From contig JAPNXP010000002.1 of NCBI GenBank assembly GCA_028753945.1, forward strand, positions 13,516,001-13,580,000: 64,000 nt of DNA, written 5' to 3'. The DNA comes from Hexactinellida sp. DTS-2022 (taxonomy: Eukaryota; Porifera; Hexactinellida). The notes below the pieces were generated by a model. It was not told the origin of the DNA. It saw only the letters and a list, made by a program, of their open reading frames with translations, and did no database searches. The position numbers and the translations under genes are program-made. Positions 1-12,382 of the stretch are shown in pieces (position 1 is the first letter of the stretch; every line of letters starts with the position of its first letter).

Positions 1-3000
1 TCTTAAATCCAGAGCCTTTAGTATTACAGAGTAGACTACAAGAAAATCTCAATTCACTCCTATTACAGTTCGATCAGGAACTATTCTTAACAACTGATAT
101 TTCCAATGGGTGTTCTGCATTATTTGACGACTCTACATTAATCCAATTAGGCAGCTCTCAATGTTATTCCATTGGAGAAAGTAGTTCTTATATCATAATA
201 CAATTATCTACTAATGCTTTACTAACACGTGAGAGTCTACTAACATGGAAACCCAACAGTGTTTATGGAATTTCACAAACAAGTACATTTCCATTGTCAA
301 CACCAACAGCTTTGCAATTACCAAATCCTATTAACAATCCAATTAGTATCATTTTAGGCCCGGCAAAGATACCTCTAACAGGCAGTACGTATTTCACAGC
401 ACATCTCTCATATCCTTCTGGCTATAAGCCATTTGTTTTTAATTGGGACATTCGTCCTGCTAATTTAGATTTTGATTTCTCAACAGTTTCACTGAAGCTG
501 TCTCAGCTCACTCCATCTTCTGATAGAATCGTGTTAAATTCTGTTGACTTTGAAACTGGTGAAGAATATTCTTTGATTATGTCTGTTACTAATTCATTTG
601 GTATTTCAAGTAAAACTATTGAGTTTGAATTTATGAAGAGGACTGTCTCAACATACCCATTGATTATAGCCAGTAACCCAGTCGATTCATTCCATTCAGG
701 AGATTTTATGTATTTCTATGTATTATTAGACTATCCTATTGATAGTATAGGGGAGTATGCTTTTGATTTTGAATGGAGAGTTGGACAGATTTTGCTTTCT
801 GGTGAAAATATCCCGATTAATTTATCACCTGCTTTGGATATTTATTCCAGTTCCTTGTTAATTCCAACTAATTTCCTTCAAGCTAATTACAACTATGAGA
901 TTTCTGTATTTGTTAATTTCGTTGGAATATCAAACGAAACTGTTTGCAAGAATATATTCGTGGATTATCAACCTCCAATTTCACTATTAGAATCTGGAAA
1001 TAGACAGATTAGTTCAAGCCAGGAATTGGTAATCGTCGCTTCTAACTCGATTCACCACAATGGCTTGTTCACTTGGGAGTGTTTCGATTTGAGTACAACA
1101 CTGCCTTGTACAGATTATACTGGTGGCATCACAAGTGTAATTATACTGAATACGTCATCTCTCATTCAGAATATACATCCTAATACATTAGGTGAGTTTA
1201 CTAGCAACTGAGCATATTCCATGCAATAATTTACTGTGTCGACTGACGACTATAATTAAGTATAGTGGCCCAGGGTTGAAATCACTGATCTGATTGTTTG
1301 TTTGTTTGTTTTCCGTATATCTTCCCCAGCCAAGACCCTAAGTCCCGAAGCTCTGGAAATTTCAGAATAGGTGTATTTTTATTGATTAATGTGCATCTCA
1401 TTTTCTATGACATTTCAATTCAGGCTTTAATCTGGCAAATTTTTCTGCTTACCCAGATTTAGTTTGACCTCGCTTACACGCGCTTGAATTATTAACCTAT
1501 ACATGCTGTAGGTAACTTTGGCACCCTAAAATAAGTTTAACTTTTACACCAAAATTTTACTCCTTGCCAGGTCATGGCATCATAGCATATTTTTAATTCG
1601 CTTACTAATTTAATTCCCATCCTCTATGAGATAAATCTGAAAATTGATTAGAACATATACATTCATGAAATTAAAATGTGTTCATGTTATATTATTATTA
1701 TCCTTACTCGTTATCTAATGATAACCTACTCATTAATATTTAACATAATTCCATTTATCTACTTTAAAACTACAAGCACGCTTCGCTTGCTTCCGCTGTG
1801 CGGCTGCGGACAGTTAGTGCCCGCTTCGAATATCCGAATCAACTGCTGTCTGACAGATGATATTTGAAAAGTAAACAACATGTACTCATACCTACGAATA
1901 GAGAATATCATTCATATTCGGAATCAGCATACTCTTGGAAGCAAGCTGCTATTTTCAAAATTTGTTTCATGCAATAACATGTACCATGTAATAACTTGTA
2001 AAAATATGAGAAATCATGTGAACAACAACAAATATTTATTATTTCTTAGATATTTAAACTTGTTTCTAGATACGCCATTTCTACCCCCATCCAAATTTAA
2101 AGTATCTAGGTCTTACCAGTTTCTAAATCAATTCGTACAAACAAACCAAAAAATCTAAAATTACAGCTGTGCCGACAGCATGTCCTTTGGAGGCACTATA
2201 TTTTGGTCGTTGGTTGATTAATAGTGCTTCCAAAAGAAAATGCTGCAAAAATAACTGATTGAAATATCTGATGGAACACAAATAACTGATTTGTTGCATG
2301 AGTATACTCTCGACGAATTAAATAACAGCCTCTGTTAGGCATTCTATAATGCACACTTAACAATTGATAGAAAATCCTTTTATAATAATTGAATGCTACT
2401 CGATAATCCATACTGGTACAACCCTCGAATTTTATTGGATAAAAATTTTGTAATCTTTTGGGATGGAAATTTTGATTGTCAAAAATCGTGGACCTCCCCA
2501 GGTGCATATCTGTAACCCATGAGACACCTATCCTGAAAATTTCAGTTCTTAGTTAATATAACTCTGTTCTGTGGAGAGGATACATAATAATAATAACAAT
2601 ATACCAAGGCAGTCATTTAATACTGGGCCAGTGGCCCACTATACTATACATAGTATAGTCGACACAGTTAAAAAAAAAATCGCGTTTAATATATAAGATT
2701 AGCCAATAACTAATTAACTTGTATAATTAACGTTAAAAGTATGAAATGTACAACAACAGCGAAGTTTTTGTTGCGAAGCGACCTAGCAAGAGAAGAGCAC
2801 TAGTTTAATACGTATTACTCTATTGCAGTAACCGCGATTTTCGCGTTCCTGGACGGGTTTCCTTAAATTTATGGCACATGGCACACATTTAATTAAACAA
2901 TTTTTACTTTCGAAATGTACTACTCTGCAACATATTCATAGTTTCTCCACTCATTATATAAAATTATATTGTATTCGGACAAATATAAACAATGTATCCA

Positions 3001-6000
3001 CATAGCAGACTTGTTAAATATTAACTTGGTTAAAATAGGAGCCTAACTAAATGCTTTGGTAATTACATAATTACACGCACTCCATAACCTACAGTCAGAG
3101 ATAAATATACTGTATGTTTGAATATTACTCTTTTATTAACCACAATTTTAAATAATGATTACTGTTTCATGCAAGTAAATTGCATAGATTGATTCAGTAT
3201 TAATTGGTAATAAAGTTTCCATAATTATTCAATGCTAGCAAGCTTTGCTTGCTTGGTCGCTTCGCGGCAGACACAACTAACAAATGATTACTAAAATAAG
3301 TCAATTTGTAACAAATTTGTACAGTCATAACTCATAATTACGTAAGAACTCCACATTATACAGATGTATTCGTATTATTCCTATACATTTTCTGTTAAAA
3401 TTTCATAATTTATCTCTTGGGGTCTGAGTCAGTGGCGGATTTTTTTGAAAGTTCTTGCAAAATTGAACTTATAAGAGCTACTTTTTGATTCCATTATAGA
3501 ATACTACACAGTACACATACTAAAACTACAATTTGTCCATGCTAGCTAATACGCGTTCATCCTATTAGAATTTCCAATAAATTATAATATCTTTCTTGTT
3601 TACAATTAATTTCAGTTATTCTAATGTTGAAAAACTGGGGGGGAAATTCCCCCCCCCCCCACGCCCCCCCAGGAATCCGCCGTTGGTCTGAGTTAAAAGA
3701 ATTATGTGTATTTTAACACTTTTGAAAACTTGACAAATTATGTAATAATGATAGGTAAAAAGTGTTCAATATAAATCCCGGCTTCGCAAAGTTCGCAAAA
3801 AATTATCTTGTCAGTGCCTAAAATTTTCATTAGAAAAGTTGTTTACCGATATATAAGTGACTTATTAACTATTATTTAGAAATTATTTTATTTATCTATT
3901 CCCATTAGCAACTGGTATTTCTTACTTATTCAGATTGACTCAATCCAGTTCAACTCACTTTGTTACCATTTCTATTGTGAACCAGATTGTACCTAGTCTC
4001 TATGTATCCCCTATTGTATACGAATTTGTATCTGAGGGCGTTTATGTTCTGTCTTCAAGAGTTTATGGATTTGGAGATATACTCAACGTACACTGGCAAT
4101 GTGAACAATTTGAAGGTATTCATATATTAATTAATGTATTTCTTTACGATACTGAGTTCTGAATATATACCTTAGTTTTAAATTGTTTTATACCTGTATT
4201 CCCACTCAATTTTATTAAATACTACTTGTATGTAAATTCTTTGGCCAAATGTAGTTAATAACAAATTAGTTTGAGTTCTAAAACATTAAATTTTCCATCA
4301 AATCTTTGGATCTTAATAACTTTTCAATTAAAAACAGCATAGTAAAAAAGCTAAAATTGCACTTACTTATATGAATTTATTTTTTAGTAATTAAACTTCA
4401 CACAGTTAGGATTTTCAGGTTAATATTGAGTTTAATTAATTGATCTTTGCTTTTAATTAATTCAGTAATTAATATATAAATCAGTTATTTACCTCTAAAT
4501 ACAATACCTCTTATAGGTCAAGGCTTTATCTCTGTTGCTAATCTACCAATCAAGTCTGTGTACTATCCAAGCACACAGTCTACTCCTGTTACTTTAACGA
4601 CAGAAACAGTTATATACACATCTCAATGGAACCAACTCAACCTATTCCTACCAACAGACAGTCTATCAATTTATCAGAACTACACATTCAGTGTTAACAT
4701 AATAACTAATACCAATTCTAACTACAAATCTTCTATAACTCTATATAGGTCTATTATTCCTATTCTGGGACAACTTATTTTAAGCAATTCATTTGCACAG
4801 CCCATTGATAGTGAAATTACATTATACGCAAGAGATTTTATCGGCTCAACTCTAACATATGAATTTTACTATACTCGAGATGATACAATTAAAATCCCCA
4901 TCCAAACACGTTCTGTTATTGCGACAGCTAAATTTATTCCTCCGCTCATCACTACAACTCAACCTGTCTCGATTACAATTCATGTTACTGTGTACAATGC
5001 ACAAGATAGAGCTATTACAGCATCGAAACCTTTCACAATTTCGGTATTTAACGGAGACGCAGCAGCTAATATTATTTCACTTTTAACCACAACAAAAATA
5101 CTAATTTCAAATAAAGAATTTAATAAAGCTTTTACGCGTCTATCAACAATAATTATTAGCGAATTCCATAATTCAATTATTTTCCCAGCAAACTCTACAA
5201 ATACTATATTCACTATGGTCAATGATTTGTCTCGAATACCAATAATTCCTGCGTATTCAGGTACCTACCTTGATTTGATCAGATATCTCAGAATCGATCA
5301 CCTTACCAATGACAAATCCAATCAATATTTACAGTTCATACTTCGATTAGCAATAACAATGTCTACTACATTGAATACAATTAAACTTACTCCCACACAG
5401 AGTTTTCCCAGTCCTACAATCTTTCCATTTGATGAACCAACTGTTTTTCTGTTATTAGAGTTAATTCTTAAAATTCCTGTCACGCCAAACCTTGAATCAA
5501 ATGTGTTATTTTCTATCTTTGACGAGATTTCTAAAATATTGTGTTTAACCTCATTTTTCGGCTCACAACCGGTAACTATGGCTAATTCTCAATTTAATCT
5601 CTACTTTTCAAACGGATATATGTATTCTGACAATAACTATTGTATTGGAAATGATTGTCAAATAAACTCCATACAGTTCCCATCTCAAATGACTCAACAA
5701 TTTCATGACTGGGATTGCAACACTAACTTTATGTATACATGTAATGGACTATGTTTAAGCTTTTACTTTGTACGTTTGATAGAAATCAGTGGCAACTCGA
5801 CTGTTGAACTAAGCCAAACATCTCGAAATACAATAAATGCTTCTAATCTAACTGTAACAGGATTCTATTTCAACTTTCAAGACACATCTCTAATTACAGA
5901 AATTTTACTTTTACAACTGAACAATCCTATTTCAGCATCTAACACTGAATTAACTGACAATGAAATTAATATTAATTTTGTTGTGACTCAAAGCCCATTG

Positions 6001-9000
6001 AATGGGAAAGGGTTAATTCTGTGTTTGTATAGACTTTCCCAGTCTTCTGAATGGGAAGTTGAGTCTTTTAATTCTCTACAATTACTCAATACAAACAATA
6101 TTAACTGTCGATACACACATTATACCCAGTACGCACTGGCGAGATTGAATTACCTTCCTATCATAACACAGCCTACAACACCCGTACCAACAACCTCTAC
6201 AAACTATACAATTCCTGCTACTTTCCCTACAACGCAACTTCCTATCAAGTCTGAATTCCCAGTTGCTGTTGCTATTTTACCGATTCTGCTGTTATTCGTT
6301 ATTCTAGGTTAGTTCTTATTATATCTCTAGTTACGGTCAGATAGCTTGTTTAATTCATTGATACTAGTCATGAAATATTTTGTTCGTGTTCTTTTAGAAA
6401 TAAATTGTATAGACCATACCTTGTTCGTACTAAGGAGAGTTTATTGATTGTTAATAATAAACTTATTTTTAATTCTACGTATTAACAGTACGCTGCCTTG
6501 TATCTACAAATCCTATGAAAACTTGATCGCATGCTTGTTAAATCCCGAGAATATTAATACTACAATAGACTCGTACACCAGGGACTGTTGAAATTTATTT
6601 GTATTACCAGAAATTCGTATTAACCGGAACCATTTTGTATAATGTATGGGAGTTAAACTTCTATTTCTCCTTATCCCTGTTCGTATTTTCGAGAATTTAC
6701 TGTAGTATGTAAATTTTGGTTGCACTAAGTACAAATTTGCGTCCCAATTTGCTTCTCAACGTATTTTATTGGAGAACTTAAATGTATATATATTTAACAC
6801 GATTATGATTCATTAGCGGTCACTGCCAATTCATATAACAATAGAGAAATAGGAATGCTAATTAATTAGCTTATTGTTTTGTTTAATGGAATAATTAAAG
6901 TTCATTTGAACAAGACTAAACAATCTGTTATTCAAATCAAACTAACCCAATCGTATTCATTTATTTTAATTTAATAATTATACATTAATTGGTATATCCT
7001 TTATTATACTTTTACTTCTAGTTATTGTGGTTGTTGTCGTGGTTGTCTACTGCCTTTGGAAACGAAACAAGATAGGATCTGAGGAATTGATCACTCCATC
7101 TGAAGGCGATAAAGTTTCTGAAGAGTCAGTTAAAACGACAGATGGAATGTTCTTTAACATTTGTGTCATTTCAAAAGACGGGGAAGAGGATAATATTGGG
7201 AAATTACAATTTCTACCTTCGTCCAGACTGAGGGAGATTCGGAATTCTTTGTTAGACTCATTCCCTGAACATTTTGAGAAGAAAGCTTTCTGCTTTTTAA
7301 CAAAGCACAGAGAACAAGTAATGCATTGGAGATAAGTACAGTGAACTCTTGCTTAATGAAGTCCAAGGGACCTTTGGTTTACCTTTATATATAATGGGGA
7401 GTAAAATCAACTATTTTATCCGCTTGGGCAATATAATATACTACATATAACTTCATAATAAGCTGGTATTTTGTTATATCCGACTTCATTACTACTGGAG
7501 TTTACTGTATAGGTGTAAAAATAGCCGCCCGTGCGAGCTCTGATGAAATTATAGAATTTCTATAATACTATAATTTGTACACACTACTTATTGAGCTCTT
7601 GTACATTGTGTCCATAGATTGATCCTGGCACAGAGAATAGCCATTTCCTACGCATCGTCTACGATTCTGAGGTATTCGTAAGGTTCATTGACCCCAGAGA
7701 AGATGCGTTTAGAACTGTATTCTGCTACTGCGGGAAAATAGCATTCTTCGAATGCTCCAGGTGTCACGGACAGGCGTACTGCTCTGCTGAGTGCCAGCTG
7801 AAGGATTGGGATCTGCACAAGAGTGAGTGCTATCTGCTCACAGAGAGGAAGAAGAGGTGGTATTATAATTATAATTATATGTAGCAACAACAATATTAAC
7901 TCAGTAATCCCATTCATTAAAATATAATTCGTCTACCTAACTACATATAAATTAGGATATCTATGTTTGGATTATAAGCTAGGGCGGTAACTCTTAGTGC
8001 AAGACTTGAAAGCGTCCGTACCGCTATTACAAATAATTTAATTTAGGTGTACAAATTATTTTTGTATGTATTTACGCTTTGTTTTCTGCACTCATTTTGA
8101 TTTGGCAAAAAAACCTCATTTTTTTGAATGAGTTGGTGATGGAAAAATGAATGAGGTTAATGAGTTGTTATCAGTGGAAAATTAATTGAAATGAGTCCAA
8201 TTCATTCAAACCGTGAGTTGGTTGAATCAACTCATTTTCTAGATTAAGTCATGTGGAGATTTAACTAAGATTATGTTAGTTTATTAGTATTTAATATTAG
8301 TGAGTATGTATTATCATAATGAATTAATTACCTTATACTCCTTATTTATCAATGAATATTATCATTGAATATGTACTTTTGCAAAATTGGCATAATGAGT
8401 TGGTACAATCAACAAATTATTCTGAATGAGTTGAATGAGTTGGTTACATAAAAATGAATGAGTTGAATGAGTTGGTAGGAAAAAAGTTTTTTTGCCCATT
8501 CAAAATGAGTTGATACAGCTCTACAAGTAATTCATGCATACAGCTTAATATATTAGCGACCAAAACTGTTATCACCAGAAATATCATTATTTTATTTTAT
8601 TTCTCTTGGAACTCTTTTTATCAGTTATTTTGACTACGCGAAAATCAATGTTGATTGGTCAGTTTTAATATATGGTTGCTTCCATCATTATAGAGAACAC
8701 TTATTTACTTTATAACGTATGTAATTACTAATTGTAATGACTATGTACTGCATTCAGCATTCCTATTCCTTATAGACAAGATGTGTTGAGAAAGACACAG
8801 AGCAGCGTTATACGCACCAGTGTGGATTTGAGACAAAAGAGGGAACAGGACCCTTCACAGTCACAGACTGCTCAGAAATTTGATACTTGGAAAGGTAATT
8901 TTGAAACAAATGTCAAAATCAGCTCTCCAAGATTTCAAAAATGCTTAATCAACAATGCATAGGCATATAAACTATAGTATACTCGTTAATACGAGCACGG

Positions 9001-9732
9001 ATAACGCTAAATATCGGTTAAGGAGTACAAGGTTTAAATCCCTTTGCTTATACCTTTTCATGCAAGTGGCTCCTGTTAAAAGAATTTCCGGATAATACAA
9101 ACAATTTCTACAGTCACCTGGTGTTATAACTAGAGTTTCTCCTTATCCGTGTTCGTACTAAGTCTACTGCAGCTGTATGCGTCAGATGACAAATGATAAT
9201 AGTATTCTTGACTTAATTTGAAATTATTAGGCTCGTTGGAAGCTAGTTTCCCGCGCAGTCAATTTACGATTACCTATAACTTTTTGCCTCTAAACCCAAT
9301 CAATAAAGAACACAAAACCTTTGAGTTTCTTATCATAATTGTTAATCATTATTATGACTCTCAGAGGTTTTGTTCTAAGGAATTACTTATGTATATCGGC
9401 CAACATCTTTTCTACTGTAACTCAGTTGTAAATGGTGATCTTTTTAACATGAAAAAATAACCTTTGCGAGGACTGGTTTTATGTGTAAAAGGTGTTTGGC
9501 CGATAAATAAGCCCTTCTAATGCAGATATGAATCACAATATTTTCAATAGCATTTCTACAAAGCCAAAGTGGATCCTATGAAGCCAATAAACCCTTTCCA
9601 ATCCGCGAACAGCCTACTCTCAATGTTCCAGACCTAATGCGAGATAAGCCTCGTTACCAACCGAGCTCTGTTCTACCTCTCCCGCCTATTATTGGATCTA
9701 TTCAACATCCAATTAATGAACCCGAGTCGTAA
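1..9732 (+). CDS. REJ/GPS-like single-pass receptor with cytoplasmic MYND finger (5'-partial)
   Basis: Seven exons join in frame: 1-1191, 3909-4115, 4517-6307, 7022-7317, 7618-7856, 8776-8894 and 9551-9732 (TAA at 9730-9732). This gives about 1,340 residues, and the frame is open to the left edge, so the N-terminus lies outside. Intron phases are 1,1,1,0,2,1 and every donor/acceptor pair matches. The ectodomain has REJ/PKD-like beta-sandwich sequence (for example FVFNWDIRPANLDFDFS). It is followed in exon 3 by a GPS-like Cys/Trp/Cys...HYT pattern (LCLYRL, then NCRYTHYTQYA). A Val/Ile-rich membrane helix is split across exons 3 and 4 and followed by the basic stop WKRNK. The tail carries a 90-residue globular region, a MYND finger (exon 5) and a Pro/Gln-rich end. 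By analogy with REJ and adhesion-type receptors it should sit at the cell surface; its ligand is unknown. Family assignment of the ectodomain is moderate; the exon structure and MYND finger are firmer. Confidence 0.72.
1234..2667. mobile_element. 1.4-kb terminal-inverted-repeat element inside receptor intron 1
   Basis: The left end CTGTGTCGACT and the right end (reverse complement CTGTGTCGACT) match. They continue as similar inverted sequence around GTATAGTGGCCCA and GTATAGTGGGCCA. The trinucleotide TTA flanks both ends (1231-1233 and 2668-2670), as in PIF/Harbinger-type insertions. No convincing transposase is seen inside; the ORFs here are short and look random. Family assignment is tentative. 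Confidence 0.5.
3430..3685. mobile_element. hAT-type MITE, intron 1 of receptor gene
   Basis: Termini CAGTGGCGGATT and the reverse complement CAACGGCGGATT are flanked by a perfect 8-bp direct repeat GTCTGAGT (3422-3429 and 3686-3693). The CAGTGGCGGA start and the 8-bp duplication are typical of hAT elements. A C-rich tract lies near the 3' end. Confidence 0.8.
7339..7507. mobile_element. pogo/Tigger-like MITE in receptor intron 4
   Basis: 169-bp element with inverted ends CAGTGAACTCTTGCTTAATG and, on the other strand, CAGTAAACTCCAGTAGTAAT. It is flanked by TA on both sides. The CAGT start and TA target site fit pogo/Tigger-like elements. Confidence 0.65.
7618..7856 (+). CDS. Exon encoding the MYND zinc finger of the receptor tail
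   Basis: This is exon 5 of the receptor gene. Its acceptor is the AG at 7616-7617 and its donor is AAGAG|GTGGTA. The translation holds CYCGKIAFFECSRCHGQAYC followed by SAECQLKDWDLHKSEC. This is the MYND pattern of paired cysteines, YCS..CQ...W..HK..C. MYND domains bind zinc and usually dock Pro-rich peptides in intracellular partners. The first ligand pair reads C-x-C instead of the usual C-x2-C. Exon 4 joins through the phase-0 donor GAACAA|GTAATG at 7317; reading past that donor meets TAA at 7333-7335, so the exon must end before it. Confidence 0.82.
8090..8511. mobile_element. Inverted-repeat element rich in TGAATGAGTTG units, receptor intron 5
   Basis: The left end ACTCATTTTGATTTGGCAAA pairs with the reverse complement of the right end ACTCATTTTGAATGGGCAAA. 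The interior carries several short direct copies of GAATGAGTTG. No clear target duplication was found. Confidence 0.6.
9379..9514. mobile_element. MITE copy in receptor intron 6, same family as the one in the CTBS intron
   Basis: It begins GGAATTACTTATGTATATCG and ends with inverted sequence GGTGTTTGGCCGATAAATAA. The same inverted pair occurs at 56380-56518. A short TTCTAA flank is present on both sides. An ORF reading through it (9218-9460) is not an exon. Confidence 0.6.
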
Positions 9733-9786
9733 TAGGATGTCACCATTCTCTTATACATAATTGTAAGTTTTGTAAATACGTACAGT

Positions 9787-9951
9787 CAGGGGCGGTCGCA
9801 GGATCTGGCCAGCCCGGGGCAAAAGAGCAGCTTTTAATATAAATCCGGGGCATGCTCCATGTAATTATACTACCAATTGGGTTGGAATCCGGGGCAAAAT
9901 ATTTTGACCCGGGGCATTTGCCCCGGATGCCCCCCCCTGGGACCGCCACTA
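9787..9951. mobile_element. 165-bp hAT-type MITE
   Basis: It starts CAGGGGCGGTCGCAGG and ends in the inverted form (reverse complement TAGTGGCGGTCCCAGG). It is flanked by a perfect 8-bp duplication CGTACAGT (9779-9786 and 9952-9959). It sits about 55 bp past the receptor stop codon, probably in the 3' UTR or just beyond. Confidence 0.82.
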
Positions 9952-9959
9952 CGTACAGT

Positions 9960-12382
9960 CGACTCATTATATTTGAGTCGCTGGTCTGAACCCCCCAACC
10001 GTGGGGTATAATTTTTAAGATTTTCGAATTAGGACTCCCTCAACTTTTTATTCGGCCTCAAAATTTGGTGCCTATGGCCGCTGGTTAATCAGATCACCGC
10101 TTAATTGGGTTATTTATCCCAGGAACAGAATCACCGCAGTAGATTCTTATAGCAAAAATACCTGGCTAATTGGGTCAAACTAATCAAGAACAAATGTACC
10201 CTATTAAGCGGAGTTAACTGCATTTGTATTTCCAGGCAGATACTGCCGACTCCGCTTAACTGCGATATGTAGGTCACGAATAGAATCAGCCAATAGAAGC
10301 TAATAGAAAGATTTTCCGGTTAACCTTATATAGGTCTAAAAATGTATAATACGTACAGTCGACTCCGTTATTGTGTCACTTTGTCCCGAGGTGGTTTACC
10401 AATAATGTGGTGAACCCAATTAACCGGAATGATTGCGGCCAAACTGTATTTCCAGCCAGTAAAACGTAATTCCTGTGACTTGTTGGACCAATTAAGTGGA
10501 ATCTACATGTATTATTGTTATTCTCTCTTTTTTAGAAAATCCCTTCACCGAAATGAAGAGAAGTAATGTTAATTTGTTTAAGCTATATTACTTTATATTA
10601 ATATTTACAGTTAACATTTTTATTTTTATACCATTATTTAACTAGTGTTTTCTAACAATGAATATACATCACTATTAAATATAGTTTTCTATTAGATTGT
10701 ACATTGTATCTAATCAATATAGTTATTCGGGGCAAAGTATATTGCACTAATTATATATTGTCATAACATTGGGAAACACACACAAGTTGTGTCAAATCGA
10801 TTTATTGGGGCAGAGAGAAAGTTATCTCGAATACAAATTGGTTGATATCTAAGTGTTGAAAGAAAATATGAAATGCCTCAATCTAAACTATTAAAGAAGG
10901 GATATACATATATATATATACAGTAGAACCTCGTTAGTGCGAACAATAGGGTACCGTCAAAATACTTTCGTCTTATCCGGAATTTGTATTAAGCAATATC
11001 ATTTTGTTCGAAAAAGCTTTGAAGCGGACTGAAATAGGTTCGTATTAACCTGAATTTTGTATTATCCGTCTTCGTACTAACGAAGTTCTTCTACTGTATG
11101 TTGCCAACCTATTCTATTGTACTACCTGAGCTTTAATGTAAAGGGGAAGTTGCCCCAGGGACCCTGGAAGAGTAGGTATATGGTAACGCACCCAGCTTGT
11201 TATCTTGTTAAAGTAGTCTTTACATGAGTAGCTAACTAAGTTCCACGGGCCCGGAAGCCTCAAAGGATTGCGGCCTTCAAAAATTAATTAGTTCATTTCA
11301 ATTCCATTATACGTGTTTATTTAAATTCGTCATTCTAATTATTGGTGCCCTTGATTACCCACCCCTATTGTTTATGTGGTTTATCTTATAATGTATACAT
11401 ATTATTCATATAGAGACTAAACGTCCATGCTAGCCTCTAACTCTTTTGCGCAATAAATTCGACTCTGTCTATCGGAACACATAGTCCAATGTATTTCAAT
11501 AAGCTGTTTCCACTAAAAATATTCTATTAATTTGGAAAAATCGATGGAATAATTGTATTGCAAATCAACGGAGTTGCGTGCATATTCATTTAATTACAAT
11601 ATTAATATATTAAAAGTTTAAGCTTAAGTTTAATGAGTAAAATAATGATAACAGCTATCTAGTAAAACAATAGGTTAAGCCGTAGTCGATAGGAGTCAAT
11701 TATCCTGTTGAGCAATATTTTCTACCTACTCAAGGAGGGTTGAAATATAATCCATACTGATAAGTAATATAATTACTAACATAAAGTTATAATATTATTA
11801 CTACTTAAAGCTATAGCTTAGTGTCCATTTGAGAGATCCCTCCCAACTTTCAATTTGATTTCCACATTTTTACCATATTTATGTTACACTCGAGTCCATT
11901 TATTACACCACATTTAATTGACATTCAAGTTAACTGAGCAATTAGATGTAAAATATCAATTAGAGTAGAATTCTGTATTGTCATACCGTTAATTGGCATA
12001 ATATGTGAGAAATCAACTATTTCTAATTTTATTGATATTATATCAAGCTTCCGAGAGAGATCTAATATCCCAAACATAATTAACTAACTGTTTCGAATTT
12101 ATCTCTGAAAGTAAATTGCTTTAAAAAATGAACTTGTCTATATGTAGACCAATTTGGGTTTTTAACTTTTTATTTAAAAATAAAACCCAAAATCGCAAAG
12201 TGAATTTTGATGCAAAAATTACCTTGCTACTATCTGAGAAAAGGTTTTGAGTCTTTTGACCAATATGTAAGAAATTCCTTTGTAATTTTAATTTTAATCA
12301 AGTTTACTTACTTTTAATGACAGTAGTTTTTTCTCCGATGCCGGAAATATTTTAATCGTTAAGTGTATATCTTTCAATATAT
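9960..12382. other. Gene-free stretch with transposon remnants
   Basis: 9960-10510 holds decayed pogo-like sequence with repeated phrases such as ACGTACAGTCGACTC and CTTAATTGGGT. An intact MITE lies at 10921-11096. The rest is AT-rich with no coding sequence that I can support. A possible poly(A) signal for the minus-strand collagen gene (AATAAA on the minus strand) is at 12169-12174, about 210 nt past its stop. Confidence 0.5.
10921..11096. mobile_element. 176-bp pogo/Tigger-like MITE
   Basis: Ends are CAGTAGAACCTCGTTAGTGC and, on the other strand, CAGTAGAAGAACTTCGTTAG, flanked by TA. The interior contains the phrases 'GTATTAACC' and 'GTATTATCCG' shared by many decayed copies across the window. 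Confidence 0.75.

Noticed and set aside
2196-2507. 103-residue minus-strand ORF
   Set aside because: It lies inside the inverted-repeat element 1234-2667, shows no recognisable motif, and is within the length expected by chance in AT-rich DNA.
3935-4162. Stand-alone 75-residue ORF
   Set aside because: It is exon 2 of the receptor (3909-4115) read past its donor into the intron.
6561-6730. Pogo-like remnant in receptor intron 3
   Set aside because: The phrases are shared with other copies but termini are not recognisable; it is too decayed to annotate with boundaries.
8973-9172. Candidate intact pogo-like MITE (CTCGTTAATACGAGCACGG)
   Set aside because: It is related to the family, but the ends and TA flanks are too worn to define an element.
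9218-9460. Possible extra exon of the receptor gene (SLEASFPRSQF...)
   Set aside because: It would fit the phase at 8894, but it runs into the MITE at 9379 and has no donor. The exon at 9551 fits better and continues to a clean C-terminus.
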